From Deltaproteobacteria bacterium (lineage in GTDB: Bacteria > Myxococcota_C > UBA6777): 64,000 bases of DNA. The notes below the pieces were generated by a model. It did no database searches. It was given only the letters and a program-made list of their open reading frames with translations, and was not told the DNA's origin. Both the position numbers and the translations under genes were made by a program. Location: contig SBHC01000040.1 of assembly GCA_006226375.1 (NCBI GenBank), positions 1 through 64,000 on the forward strand, given 5' to 3'. Position 1 is the first letter of the stretch; the number at the start of each line of letters is the position of its first letter. Positions 33,640 to 43,131 of the stretch are shown here, piece by piece.

Positions 33640-36600
33640 ATGCCCCATTTGGAGGCCAACGACTTGATTCAACGGTTTACATCGAGTCCTGAGTTTTTCC
33701 AGATCTGCATTGAAATTAAGAGGCGACTGGTCACTCAGTCCTTGGAGCGGAACTGGCTCCAGAAGAGAATGGCCCGATGGATGGAGCGCCACACCGGTGC
33801 GGCTCCTTCTGACGCGGATATGAACAATCTGTATCCCAAGATGGTTGTTGCTTCTATGGAAGCGATCGCCAAGCGTTCGTTTATGATGGATGAGATCATC
33901 GAAATGGACGAAGCGAGCTTACCTGAAAACACAGATCTACCGCTGTTTCCCGATGTGCCAACGTCATCCGACCCCTTTCGAGATGCGGTACGTGAGTCGC
34001 AGCAGATGCCGCAAGTCCAGAGCCTTCAACCTTTGGAGCCCCACGCTTCTCCTCCTGGACGACCCACGAAAAAGCATCCTCTTCCTGCAATGGCAGAACT
34101 GTTGGCCGAAGAACAGAGAGTGAGTCCTGTTCGACGAATGGGTCCTGGCGGCACGATTCCTTCCCACCACTCGCTTCCTGCGGCGCTTGCAGCCAAGCCA
34201 CGCGGAACTCAGATGTCCGCTCCTGTGCCAGCGTCAGCCTCTCAAGCTGCTATTTCTGAAACGTTTAGCTCTCCGGCCACCTTGTTTCCTGGTGACAACC
34301 ACCGATACCAGTCGATCGTTTTTGAACAAGGCTTTTACACCTTGGATCGCGAAACTGGGCAAACTTGGTTTGTGCAGGCGGGCAGTCAAAAGATGGTGCC
34401 CTGTAACAACACGGAGCCCGATCGTTCATCGACGTCGTTGTCTTCGGACAGGCGGCGTGCTGCTTCGTTCTCGTCACAACCCAGCTTGCAAACATTCCAC
34501 CCTGTTGCATCGTCCAACGTTTCCATGGGTCATTTACCCCCTGTGCCTTCAAACCCCATAACGTTCGATGATGTTGACGATGCTCCCACTCCACGTTCAT
34601 TAAGATCGATGGACGGGGTGAACCAACCTCAGCCGTTTGGCCAGCAGCATCAGCTTCCTTATGGTGATCAGGTACCCAACAACTCAGAGCATAAGCCACC
34701 CAGCTCACCGGAGCAGGTGAATTGGATGGATACGCAACCTGAGCCTGACGATCAGACGCCGGCTGAGCTGTACAGTGTTGTACCTGTCGCTGAGTTGGAG
34801 GATGGAGATGCCAAGTATCTCTCGCCTCGTTCGCTGGGAATGCAAGCTAGCCTCACCCCGATCGCGCAGAATGTCGCAGAAGAGCTAGAAGAGAAGCAGG
34901 GAAGTGTCGAACACAGCGCAGATATGGCGGTTTGGCACGACTCCATCATCAGTACGTATCCGCTGCCGATCGCGTACACGTACAAATCGTTTCTGCAAGA
35001 GACGGATCCGCGCGTTCGTCTTCGGTTGTTGGTGTTGGTCCTTTTCCAAACCCTTAAGTACAGCGCGTTTCCTCTCATCCTTCGATTCCTGCAAGATGAT
35101 GAGTTGGACGATCGACCAACGTTTGAAGCGATCAGTCGCCTGCAATCGTCCTCCTGGGCAGCCTGGCTTGAGTTTTTTCGCTGCGCTTCCGATTCCATGG
35201 GTGGAATGAAAGACCCATTGGTGCAAAGCATTCTTGCGTCGTATCGCCGATTGGAGACGGAGCGACCTTTGGAGGACCGCTTCCTCTACACGCAGCGGTT
35301 TCTCGACCCCCTTGGAGAAGAGCGGGTTACGTATCTCCAGTTGGGGCTTCTTGAGGCGATGGTTCTGTTCCGGGAGTCGTTTGTCCATGGTTTCACGCCA
35401 ACGTACAAGCAAGCTGAAAACGAGCTTATGGTGTACGAGCCTCTCCTGTTTGAGATCCTTCAAGATATGGATTGGATGAGGAAGTTCCCGCTCTACTATT
35501 CCTGGCAAGCGGAGGGAGAGGATCTCCTTGCGTATCCCTTGCACGGTGCTGAGCCCGTGTTTCACGGAGAGCCCCAGCGTTTTCCCGTAAGTGAGCGAAC
35601 CGACGAGCCCTCCTTGTTCCTCGCTTCGTTGACCGAACCTGAGTATGTCTTGCCCCTGTTCCCCTTGATGTTGGCTGAAGAAATTCTACTGAACGATCCT
35701 CCTCTTCCCGGCGGCCGACATGCCTTGCTGTCGTTTGAGGGAAGCAGCGGAAACCAACTCATCTACCACAACCTTTGGCAAACGCCTTCCCTGCGAAGTC
35801 GGGGGATGGAGTGGTGGCGAACCCGGATGCAACAGAAGAGTTTTTCCCCACCCCTCCGGGATTTCTCCGAGAACCAGATCTTCCAGAGGGTGACTCGTTG
35901 GACCGTATGCCAATTGGATGGACTCTCTTTGCACCAACAGTTCTTCCCTGATCTGGCCGAAGAACGAAGCGGTATCGAGCGTTGGCTCTGTGATTTCCTC
36001 GCCAGCGAACACGCTCTCTTTGTGTTCCATGGGGCCGCAGGTGTGGGGAAGACTACAGTCTCTGCGCGCCTGGCTCATCACGGTATCAGCCAACGTCAAC
36101 CCGTCATTTGGCTGAACGGTATCTCTCTTGTCTCGCAACCTTTTCTGGAAGTGCTGGCTCAGGTTTTGGGCTTGTCTCTCCATCAAGGTGTTCCGACGGC
36201 AGAAGGCTTGGCTCGATGTGTTGCGGACCACATCGCTCCTGAAAATCCACTCCTTGTGATCTTGGACAACTTGGAGATTCTGCCACAGGCTCGTCGGCGA
36301 GTGGCTGCTTTGGACAAGGAGATTTCTGCCTTGGCCGCGACATCGCTGCAAGGTCGGATCAAGTTTGTCATTGGTTTGGGTAGCGAAGAGCTATGGGAGT
36401 GGCAGCGTGAAGGGCCTTTGTTTGCGCAAAGTGCACCTCTTGCCATGACCCATGAGGACGCGTTGTTCCAACTGCGACCCGCCTCTCTTGTGTATGAGCT
36501 GCCTCCCTTTAACTCCGAAGAGTTGTCTTGGATGTACGAGCATTACAGGACATTCGACAACGGACATGGGATAAACCCGTTCGCACCCCAAACGGGCTGG

Positions 36601-39009
36601 AACGAGATTGCTCTGACAGCTCCTACCCGAAGCACACTTCGGTTTCCCCAGCTGCTGCGCTTGGCGGCTGCCACGTTCTGTGGTCAGATCCTCCCCGACA
36701 CTCTGGAGGTTTCGGATCTGATGGACCAAATGATGGCTCACGTCATCGAAGAGCGGTATGCGCCGCTGCCTGTCCCTGAACGCTTGCATTTCCTTGATGT
36801 GCTCTCTGAGAGGCTCCTGCACAGCGATCGAGAGTATGTGACGCGAGATGAACTTCTGATGTCGCAGCAAGCTCCGTTGCTTCGGGCGTTACAAAATCCA
36901 CACTCCGATTCTCCTTTGGTCCAACTGATACATCTCGGGCTCCTCAGTGAGGATTGGCATCAAGGAGAGAGCTGCATCCGTTTCTCGTCTCCCATGGTGC
37001 AGTCTTTCTTCCTGGCTCGGGCCATGGTTCATGAGTCTTTGGCTCGGGGTCACGAAGCGTTGCTGCCCAGGTTGGATGGTGAAGTTGTTCCCAGGAACAT
37101 CCAGCGTACCTACCGGTTCCTTTGGCTGCATCTGTTGCGGAATGGCCAAATCCAGGAGCTTACACAGTGGCTGCATCTACACTTCCACCAGCTGGATCCG
37201 TATGTGGAAGAGTTTGTTCTTTTCATTGCACGGACCAACCTCACCCATTGGTTGGGGTTTGTGGATGAATTACTGCAGTTGGAGAACGAAGGGCTGGTTC
37301 GTTGTCTCCTCGTTGTTGTCGAACGATTGTGGTACTCCAACGACGAAGGCGCAGCTTTGGCTCTGACGGAGCACATCTCTAGCTTCAATGAGGACCGTGA
37401 CTCCTTGCGTCACATCCAACATGAGATCCTGTACAAGCAGGCTCGCTTGTGTGAAGTCCTCCATCGGAAAGACGAAGCTGAGGCTTTGTATCATCAGGCT
37501 GAAACTCTCGCAGAAGCCAGTGACGATGCGTTGATTCTTTCACAGATCTACACCCGGCTTTCCTCTCTAGCCCGCAACCAAAAGCGGGTCGATGAGGCGA
37601 TGGCCTGGTTGGAGCGCGGTCAAGAGCTTCTTGAAGAGCGTGATATGCCCCGTCGTTTGGCCCGTATGATTCGTCAGCAGGGGAACCTGGCCTACCAACA
37701 AGGTGATCTGTCTCGCGCTCTGTTGTGCTACCAACATAGCCTTCGCATCGATGAAACCTACGGAAACTTCCGGGGTATGGCTGCATCATTGAGCAACCTG
37801 GGGACGGTGTTTGGCTCACGCAGTGACTTTGAAACCGCGCTGATGCATTACCAGCGTTGTTTGTTCATTCACCAAGGCCTGGGCGACCGAAAGAATGTCG
37901 CCACTACCCTTAATAATATCGGGATTATCCATAAAATACAGCAAGATTGGGACAGCGCTATTGAGGTGTTCCAAAACGCTCTACAGCTTCGCAAAGAGAT
38001 GGGCTTGCTTCGCGACAGTGTCGCTTCCATCCATCACATCGCTAGCATCTGGGAGCAACAGGGCTGCGTCGATGAAGCCATCAAAGCTCTCAAGGAGGGC
38101 CGCGATATTCAAGAGCAGCTGGGACACAAGCCTGGCGTTGCAGAAGTCAATCTACGGATGGGACACCTCCTGTACCGACATGGCCGCAGCCACGAGGCTA
38201 CCCAACTGTTCCAAGAACTCCTCCAGATGGACGAGTCTCTTGGCGAGGGCCGATTCCATGCCGAAGCCTGGTATGCGCTGGGTCTCATTCGCTGGGATGG
38301 TGGCTCGTTAGACACCACGCTAGAAGCTCTCCATAAGGCTGACGTCATCTTGGAAAACAACGAACATCAGGGGCTCCGCGCTGCGATTGCTCGTTCGAGC
38401 GCGCGGGTGCTTATGGAGATGAAAGAGTTCCACAAGGCGGAGCATCAACTGGAGATCGCCCTTCGGCGAGCGGAAGACTCGCTCCTCCCTCAAGAGCGTT
38501 TGGAGTGTATGTTGGATTGGGGACACCTTTGTTTGCTTCGGTCCCAATTGGACGCTGGATTGGCCCTCATTGACCGCATACGGGTTCTACTCGAAGGACA
38601 AGATGCCCCACAGATTGCCAAGGATCTGCTCTGTCTTAAGGTGCGTCATGCCTTCCTCGTGAAGCAGGTGAAGAAGGCCAACGGTCATCTGGAAGAACTT
38701 CAGCAACGACTGGCGACCCTTGCTCATGATGAGAACGTAGAGCGAACCACCTGGGCTCTTTGCGATGCTGCGAACTTCTTCCTGGAAGACGCCCCCGATC
38801 GTGCACGAACCCTTGCGATTCAGGCTGAGCGAATGCTGCCTCATCGTTCGTCTACATCGTATGAAGTGGTCGAACGTCTGTTGACCCAACTGGAACTTGG
38901 CCCTACGAAACCCCCGTTTCAGGTTGATGAAACGGACACCTATCCCTCTCTGAACGCCGCCCTCGCTGTGATTAACCCGGACGACGGAGCTGCCCAGGCC
39001 GACCTCTAA
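33640..39009 (+). CDS. Very large STAND-type NTPase with TPR repeats
   Basis: 1789 aa from ATG 33640, chosen for GGAGG five bases upstream; the frame is open to GTG 33418 (1863 aa). Residues about 100-470 are Pro/Ser/Gln-rich and disordered; 480-770 is a helical region of no recognised family. The P-loop GAAGVGKTT is at residues 798-806, with Walker B LLVILDNLEIL about 75 residues later, and the helical segments typical of STAND ATPases. From about 1290 to 1780 come ten or more tetratricopeptide repeats (SLSNLGTVFGSRSDFETALMHY, TTLNNIGIIHKIQQDWDSAI). STAND proteins are ATP-driven oligomerising switches in signalling, regulation or defence. No nuclease, TIR or protease effector is evident. Confidence 0.85.
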   Translation: MPHLEANDLIQRFTSSPEFFQICIEIKRRLVTQSLERNWLQKRMARWMERHTGAAPSDADMNNLYPKMVVASMEAIAKRSFMMDEIIEMDEASLPENTDLPLFPDVPTSSDPFRDAVRESQQMPQVQSLQPLEPHASPPGRPTKKHPLPAMAELLAEEQRVSPVRRMGPGGTIPSHHSLPAALAAKPRGTQMSAPVPASASQAAISETFSSPATLFPGDNHRYQSIVFEQGFYTLDRETGQTWFVQAGSQKMVPCNNTEPDRSSTSLSSDRRRAASFSSQPSLQTFHPVASSNVSMGHLPPVPSNPITFDDVDDAPTPRSLRSMDGVNQPQPFGQQHQLPYGDQVPNNSEHKPPSSPEQVNWMDTQPEPDDQTPAELYSVVPVAELEDGDAKYLSPRSLGMQASLTPIAQNVAEELEEKQGSVEHSADMAVWHDSIISTYPLPIAYTYKSFLQETDPRVRLRLLVLVLFQTLKYSAFPLILRFLQDDELDDRPTFEAISRLQSSSWAAWLEFFRCASDSMGGMKDPLVQSILASYRRLETERPLEDRFLYTQRFLDPLGEERVTYLQLGLLEAMVLFRESFVHGFTPTYKQAENELMVYEPLLFEILQDMDWMRKFPLYYSWQAEGEDLLAYPLHGAEPVFHGEPQRFPVSERTDEPSLFLASLTEPEYVLPLFPLMLAEEILLNDPPLPGGRHALLSFEGSSGNQLIYHNLWQTPSLRSRGMEWWRTRMQQKSFSPPLRDFSENQIFQRVTRWTVCQLDGLSLHQQFFPDLAEERSGIERWLCDFLASEHALFVFHGAAGVGKTTVSARLAHHGISQRQPVIWLNGISLVSQPFLEVLAQVLGLSLHQGVPTAEGLARCVADHIAPENPLLVILDNLEILPQARRRVAALDKEISALAATSLQGRIKFVIGLGSEELWEWQREGPLFAQSAPLAMTHEDALFQLRPASLVYELPPFNSEELSWMYEHYRTFDNGHGINPFAPQTGWNEIALTAPTRSTLRFPQLLRLAAATFCGQILPDTLEVSDLMDQMMAHVIEERYAPLPVPERLHFLDVLSERLLHSDREYVTRDELLMSQQAPLLRALQNPHSDSPLVQLIHLGLLSEDWHQGESCIRFSSPMVQSFFLARAMVHESLARGHEALLPRLDGEVVPRNIQRTYRFLWLHLLRNGQIQELTQWLHLHFHQLDPYVEEFVLFIARTNLTHWLGFVDELLQLENEGLVRCLLVVVERLWYSNDEGAALALTEHISSFNEDRDSLRHIQHEILYKQARLCEVLHRKDEAEALYHQAETLAEASDDALILSQIYTRLSSLARNQKRVDEAMAWLERGQELLEERDMPRRLARMIRQQGNLAYQQGDLSRALLCYQHSLRIDETYGNFRGMAASLSNLGTVFGSRSDFETALMHYQRCLFIHQGLGDRKNVATTLNNIGIIHKIQQDWDSAIEVFQNALQLRKEMGLLRDSVASIHHIASIWEQQGCVDEAIKALKEGRDIQEQLGHKPGVAEVNLRMGHLLYRHGRSHEATQLFQELLQMDESLGEGRFHAEAWYALGLIRWDGGSLDTTLEALHKADVILENNEHQGLRAAIARSSARVLMEMKEFHKAEHQLEIALRRAEDSLLPQERLECMLDWGHLCLLRSQLDAGLALIDRIRVLLEGQDAPQIAKDLLCLKVRHAFLVKQVKKANGHLEELQQRLATLAHDENVERTTWALCDAANFFLEDAPDRARTLAIQAERMLPHRSSTSYEVVERLLTQLELGPTKPPFQVDETDTYPSLNAALAVINPDDGAAQADL

Positions 39010-39016
39010 ATCGGTT

Positions 39017-39811
39017 CTAGCTATTCAGGCTCGGGAGAAACAGCATCATAAATTCTTCGTCTGCGCTCCCAGACGTTTGTCTGGCGTAGCCAAGCTTGTG
39101 AAGAAGAGCGAGGGACTCCTGTCGGTGTCGGTCGGAGAGTTCTATCAGAATTACAGGCTGGAACTTCTCCAGAAGTCCTTGCGCTCCGAGCAGGACCTCG
39201 TATTCAAAGGTTTCCACGTCGATCTTCATGAAGTCGAGTCGGGAGATGTCGTTGATGTAGTGGTCAAGGGGAAGAACATCCACATGGATCACCTTGGTAT
39301 CATCCTTCTCAGGAGACCAGGCGCCTTCGACCAATGAGCCTGTCCGAGAGTTGGCTACGTCCTGGTAAAACGGTACGCTGCCAGGCTCTGCGCCCACGGC
39401 ATGCTTGTGTACAGTTACCTGGGGGAGGTTGTTGGAGCCCATGTTGAACTCCAACCAAGGATGATCCTGAGGGTCAGGCTCAAACGAATGGACCTCTCCC
39501 TCAGAGCCCACAAGGTACCCTGCAATGATGGAATAAATCCCAATGTTGGCTCCGATATCGAAGCAGACGGACCCAGGCTGTAGGTACCGTTGCAAACGCT
39601 CGATGGAGTCTGCTTCGTAGCGGATCTTCTTTGTGAAAAACAGGTTGAAGTGCTGGGACGCAGGAAATGTGATGGTGAGGGGGAAGTCAGCCAGCGGACG
39701 TGTGGCGGAGATATTCTCCAACATCTTGTGCAGTTGTTTTCTCACCCAGAGGTTGGTTTTCACATAGAACAAGGCTTTGTTTTTTGCACGGGCCAAAAGC
39801 GTAGGAGCCAT
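39017..39811 (-). CDS. FkbM-family SAM-dependent methyltransferase
   Basis: 264 aa. CFDIGANIGIYS (SAM motif I), VHSFEPDP (motif II) and LDFMKIDVETFEYEVLLGA are the FkbM signatures. Members O-methylate sugars or polyketides. Probably monocistronic; its stop faces the STAND gene stop seven bases away. Confidence 0.9.
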   Translation of the reverse strand: MAPTLLARAKNKALFYVKTNLWVRKQLHKMLENISATRPLADFPLTITFPASQHFNLFFTKKIRYEADSIERLQRYLQPGSVCFDIGANIGIYSIIAGYLVGSEGEVHSFEPDPQDHPWLEFNMGSNNLPQVTVHKHAVGAEPGSVPFYQDVANSRTGSLVEGAWSPEKDDTKVIHVDVLPLDHYINDISRLDFMKIDVETFEYEVLLGAQGLLEKFQPVILIELSDRHRQESLALLHKLGYARQTSGSADEEFMMLFLPSLNS

Positions 39812-39973
39812 CTTTCATCCACATTTCACAGCATGTTATGCGTTGTTGTCGAGCGGTTCTCCGAGCAGAACGTTCGCTTGGATTGTGTGAGCATTCCTCA
39901 GGAGCGATACGAGCGAGAGACGATGTCTTGCAAGCCGCTCTTTGGGTCAGCAGGGTGGTGGTCCTCGGTCCTC

Positions 39974-41620
39974 TTATCTGGGGGCTTGGGGAGATTTTCG
40001 TTGCTCTGGGGCTGACGTTCGAACAGCGCGCTTCTCTTTGTCTTCTTTCGAAGGTTGGGTCGCTGTCGTGTTGTCAGGGGTTGACTTTTTGCTTCCCGGT
40101 TTGCTGGCTTTGGGCTTTTCCTTGCCAACCACGCGTGTTCCATACACTTCGCGAAAGATTTTGCGAACGGCGCGACGAAGAAAAGCGGTGTGTTCCACCG
40201 GTGTGTACTCCGATTGACCCTCAGCGATGGAGTCAAACGCAAAGGTCATGTAGGTGGAGTCCGCGATGGTGATCAGCGAGGGCTCTCGTTTGTGATACTT
40301 GAGGGCCAAGAGAAGATTACGAAACTTGTTCAGGTTCTTCTTCAGAAACTTTCGACGCTTGGCCAACAGATCGAGCTGCCACTCCGGGTCGCTGCCGGCT
40401 TTTCGTTTGAAGCTCTCCGTGGAATCCACAGACGCAAAGTAATCGAGGTCCAAGTCCAACGTAAAGACGCCTTTGGGCAGAGCTTTGAGCAGCTTCTGGA
40501 ACATGCTGGAGCCGCTGCCTCCGCCTGTACGGTCAATGTCCTTGTCGGACGTTAAGATCGTGAAGGTGAACGGGGTGAACATTCCAAACTTTTTCTTGGA
40601 TGGACGTTGCTTGTCACCGACAACCACCCAGGCGTCTTGTTTGGGGATGGGGGCTTTGTTTTTGTCGATGGCCTGGTCGTAATACAGTCGGAAGTGGGAG
40701 CGCTTCTTTTCATCAGCCTTCAAGCGTTTTTCAGCTTTGCGGCGTTTGACCTTGGAGAGTCCTTTGGGAAGGATTGCGACAGGAACACCTGACAAGGGGC
40801 GACCGTAAAAGAAGGTTCGGTTTACAAACTCAGGGTAGCCGTTCCAGGAAGGCTTGCCCCAGACCACTCGGTCGTAATCCACGGTCAGGATTCCCCCCGA
40901 CACAGGCATCGCGCAGTCGTAAATGGAGTGGGAGATGGTGTGCCAGGCGCTCTTGACGTTGCGGTTTTGCTTGAGGTCTTTGACAGCGTCCAGCACCTTT
41001 TTGGGGCTAGGGACAGCGCGCATGTCGTTGTGGGTGTCGAAGTGGAACAACGGTCCAAGTTTGCGACCCCGGAGCCGTTCTTTTAACCAAAACGGAACGG
41101 CCATGTGGTGACCATTAAACTCGTACACGGGGATCTCAGCGTTCTCGGCGATCTTGTTTTCCACAGGGTACATACGGGTGCCCAGCAGGTAGAGCAGCTT
41201 CCAGCGTGCGGCGGTTCGCCAGTCTGTGGACTCGTTTTGCAGTCGCTTGTGGAGCTTGCTGAACTTCATCCGAATCAGCTTGGTCAGTTGAAGCGCGTGC
41301 TTGGGAAACGTTCTCCGGTAGTTGATCAGGCAGTCAATTTCGCGGAAGGCCCCGTGGAAGTCGTCGGAGGCAACTTTGGCGCACAGCTTCTCATGGGAGT
41401 GTTTCTTCGAGCCGAGGGCTTTGTAAAGAGAGGCAGAGAGAGAGGATGTGTGCATAAAGCCCGAAACACAGTCGAACATCCAAAAGCCACATCCAGTGGC
41501 CAGTACCAGCGACAGAAGAACAAAACGTTGTCTCCACAAGCGACCTTCCTCCTCGGGGTTTGGAGATGATGGAGCCTTGCTGGGTGGTGTTGTTGGCGCT
41601 GTGTTGGTCATATCTCCCAT
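39974..41620 (-). CDS. Membrane-anchored UPF0489-like (arginase-fold) protein
   Basis: 548 aa from ATG 41620; ATG 41611 and an open frame to 41704 are alternatives. One transmembrane helix near residues 32-52 (FVLLSLVLATGCGFWMF), then a soluble part. PLFHFDTHNDM and TLDLDLDYFAS match the two metal-binding clusters of UPF0489, which has an arginase/deacetylase-like fold. A long Lys-rich C-terminal tail follows. Enzyme activity is unknown. Confidence 0.75.
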   Translation of the reverse strand: MGDMTNTAPTTPPSKAPSSPNPEEEGRLWRQRFVLLSLVLATGCGFWMFDCVSGFMHTSSLSASLYKALGSKKHSHEKLCAKVASDDFHGAFREIDCLINYRRTFPKHALQLTKLIRMKFSKLHKRLQNESTDWRTAARWKLLYLLGTRMYPVENKIAENAEIPVYEFNGHHMAVPFWLKERLRGRKLGPLFHFDTHNDMRAVPSPKKVLDAVKDLKQNRNVKSAWHTISHSIYDCAMPVSGGILTVDYDRVVWGKPSWNGYPEFVNRTFFYGRPLSGVPVAILPKGLSKVKRRKAEKRLKADEKKRSHFRLYYDQAIDKNKAPIPKQDAWVVVGDKQRPSKKKFGMFTPFTFTILTSDKDIDRTGGGSGSSMFQKLLKALPKGVFTLDLDLDYFASVDSTESFKRKAGSDPEWQLDLLAKRRKFLKKNLNKFRNLLLALKYHKREPSLITIADSTYMTFAFDSIAEGQSEYTPVEHTAFLRRAVRKIFREVYGTRVVGKEKPKASKPGSKKSTPDNTTATQPSKEDKEKRAVRTSAPEQRKSPQAPR

Positions 41621-41828
41621 GTACCTCTGTTGTGGCCATCTTGGCTCTCTGCATGACTCGTTCATTTGGGGACGCAGAGTACCACGGGCGATGGGCGATT
41701 GCAACGCCAGCCAGAGCTTGAAATCCTGGCTTTTTGAACCGTTGGTTGTGCTTTCAGGAATGTTGTCGCGAATAGCGTGGTTAGGTTGTCGTTCGTGGAT
41801 TGGGTAGGATGGCCGTTAGGAGGTTTCT

Positions 41829-42698
41829 GTGGAACTACAAGCGAACCCAAGCGATCAAGCATTTCACTTCTTTGGTGGGAACGGGTCTCCGCTGCACATG
41901 GCTGTTGGCAATGGCTTCCCTCCTCAAGTCTACGAAGCCATGCTCGCCCCCTTTTTCTCGTCGTGCCAAGTCTTTTCGGCGTTGCCCAGAGCGCTGTGGT
42001 CACCTGCACCAAGACCTGCAACCGCCCCCGATTGGCAGACCATGGCCGACGACCTACGGGCGGGCTTGCACCGTCTCGGTCACCAGCAAGTGATTGGGGT
42101 CGGTCACTCGATGGGAGGTGTCACTACGATGTTGGCAGCGGCTGACGAGCCCGGCCTCTTTCGGGGGATTGCGATGCTTGACCCTGTGATGCTTCCTCCG
42201 TTTGTCCTTTGGATGATTCGTCTACTCCGTCCCTTTGGCGTCTCCATGGTGCCTTTGTCGAAGAAGGCTCGCAACCGACGACGCCTGTTTGACAGCGTTG
42301 AAGAAGCGTTCGATTATTGGCGGGAGAAGCGAGCGTTTCGGGATTGGTCTGACGACGTGTTGCGCCAGTACGCTGAGGGTTTGTTGGTGGATGACCCTTT
42401 CTCGCAAGGGGTGCAACTGGCTTGGGAGCCCGAATGGGAAGCCCACTACTACGACAGCATCGCGACCCATCTGTGGCGAACGCTGCGAAAGTTGCCCAAA
42501 GACTTGCCCGTGTTGCTTGTCCGTGGCGGAACTTCAGACACCTTGTTCCCCTCTGCGGTAAAGAAAATCCAGCGCACGCTGCCGAAGGTGAAAGTTGTGG
42601 AGCTGCCAGGGGTCGGACATCTGTTTCCTCAGGCTGCTCCGCAACGGACTGCCGAAGTCCTTCAAGCATGGATGAACGAACATGGCTGGATCTCCTAA
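41829..42698 (+). CDS. Alpha/beta hydrolase
   Basis: 289 aa from GTG 41829 with AGGAGG five bases upstream. HFFGGNGSP (oxyanion region), nucleophile elbow GVGHSMGG, acid in RGGTSDTLF, and catalytic His in GVGHLFP. The fold and lid length fit esterases, lipases or C-C hydrolases. Overlaps the next gene by 17 bases. Confidence 0.9.
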   Translation: MELQANPSDQAFHFFGGNGSPLHMAVGNGFPPQVYEAMLAPFFSSCQVFSALPRALWSPAPRPATAPDWQTMADDLRAGLHRLGHQQVIGVGHSMGGVTTMLAAADEPGLFRGIAMLDPVMLPPFVLWMIRLLRPFGVSMVPLSKKARNRRRLFDSVEEAFDYWREKRAFRDWSDDVLRQYAEGLLVDDPFSQGVQLAWEPEWEAHYYDSIATHLWRTLRKLPKDLPVLLVRGGTSDTLFPSAVKKIQRTLPKVKVVELPGVGHLFPQAAPQRTAEVLQAWMNEHGWIS

Positions 42699-43119
42699 TC
42701 CTTCTTCCAAAAACACACCCGTTGTCCTTGTTAGTGTCTGTCACGGCTTGCTCTCTCTGGGCTTCCTTCTCGTCACCCTTGCCGCTTTGTTTCTGCCTGG
42801 TAGCTCTGGAGCTTCGTCCTCTTTCTACAGCGAAGACAAGTTGGGAGCGGTTGTGTTTGGTGTGTTGTGTCTTCTGCACGGTCTCGTCACCGTTGGTTTG
42901 CTGCAAGGACGCCGATGGCGTTGGATCCTAACCTTGGTGATGGACGCAGTCCTACTAGGGCTTGCCGTATGGGCCGCGCAAAGCGGAGGATCCCTTTCCT
43001 CTTCTTCGGGCGCAACGGGGGACGAAGGACTGGTCACGTTCTTGTATGGAGTGGCTGTTGTGTATGGAGTGAATCTGGTTCTATTGGGGCAGGGCTGGGT
43101 AGGCTCAAAGGAATCGTAG
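42682..43119 (+). CDS. Small four-helix membrane protein
   Basis: 145 aa. Four hydrophobic segments near residues 14-38, 54-74, 82-99 and 118-138. No family recognised. Overlap with the hydrolase gene suggests joint translation. Confidence 0.75.
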   Translation: MAGSPNPSSKNTPVVLVSVCHGLLSLGFLLVTLAALFLPGSSGASSSFYSEDKLGAVVFGVLCLLHGLVTVGLLQGRRWRWILTLVMDAVLLGLAVWAAQSGGSLSSSSGATGDEGLVTFLYGVAVVYGVNLVLLGQGWVGSKES

Positions 43120-43131
43120 AGGGGGACACGT

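Noticed and set aside
39838-40272. Plus-strand frames opposite the UPF0489-like gene
   Set aside because: Shadows of the minus-strand gene with Arg/Cys/Ser-rich, family-less translations.
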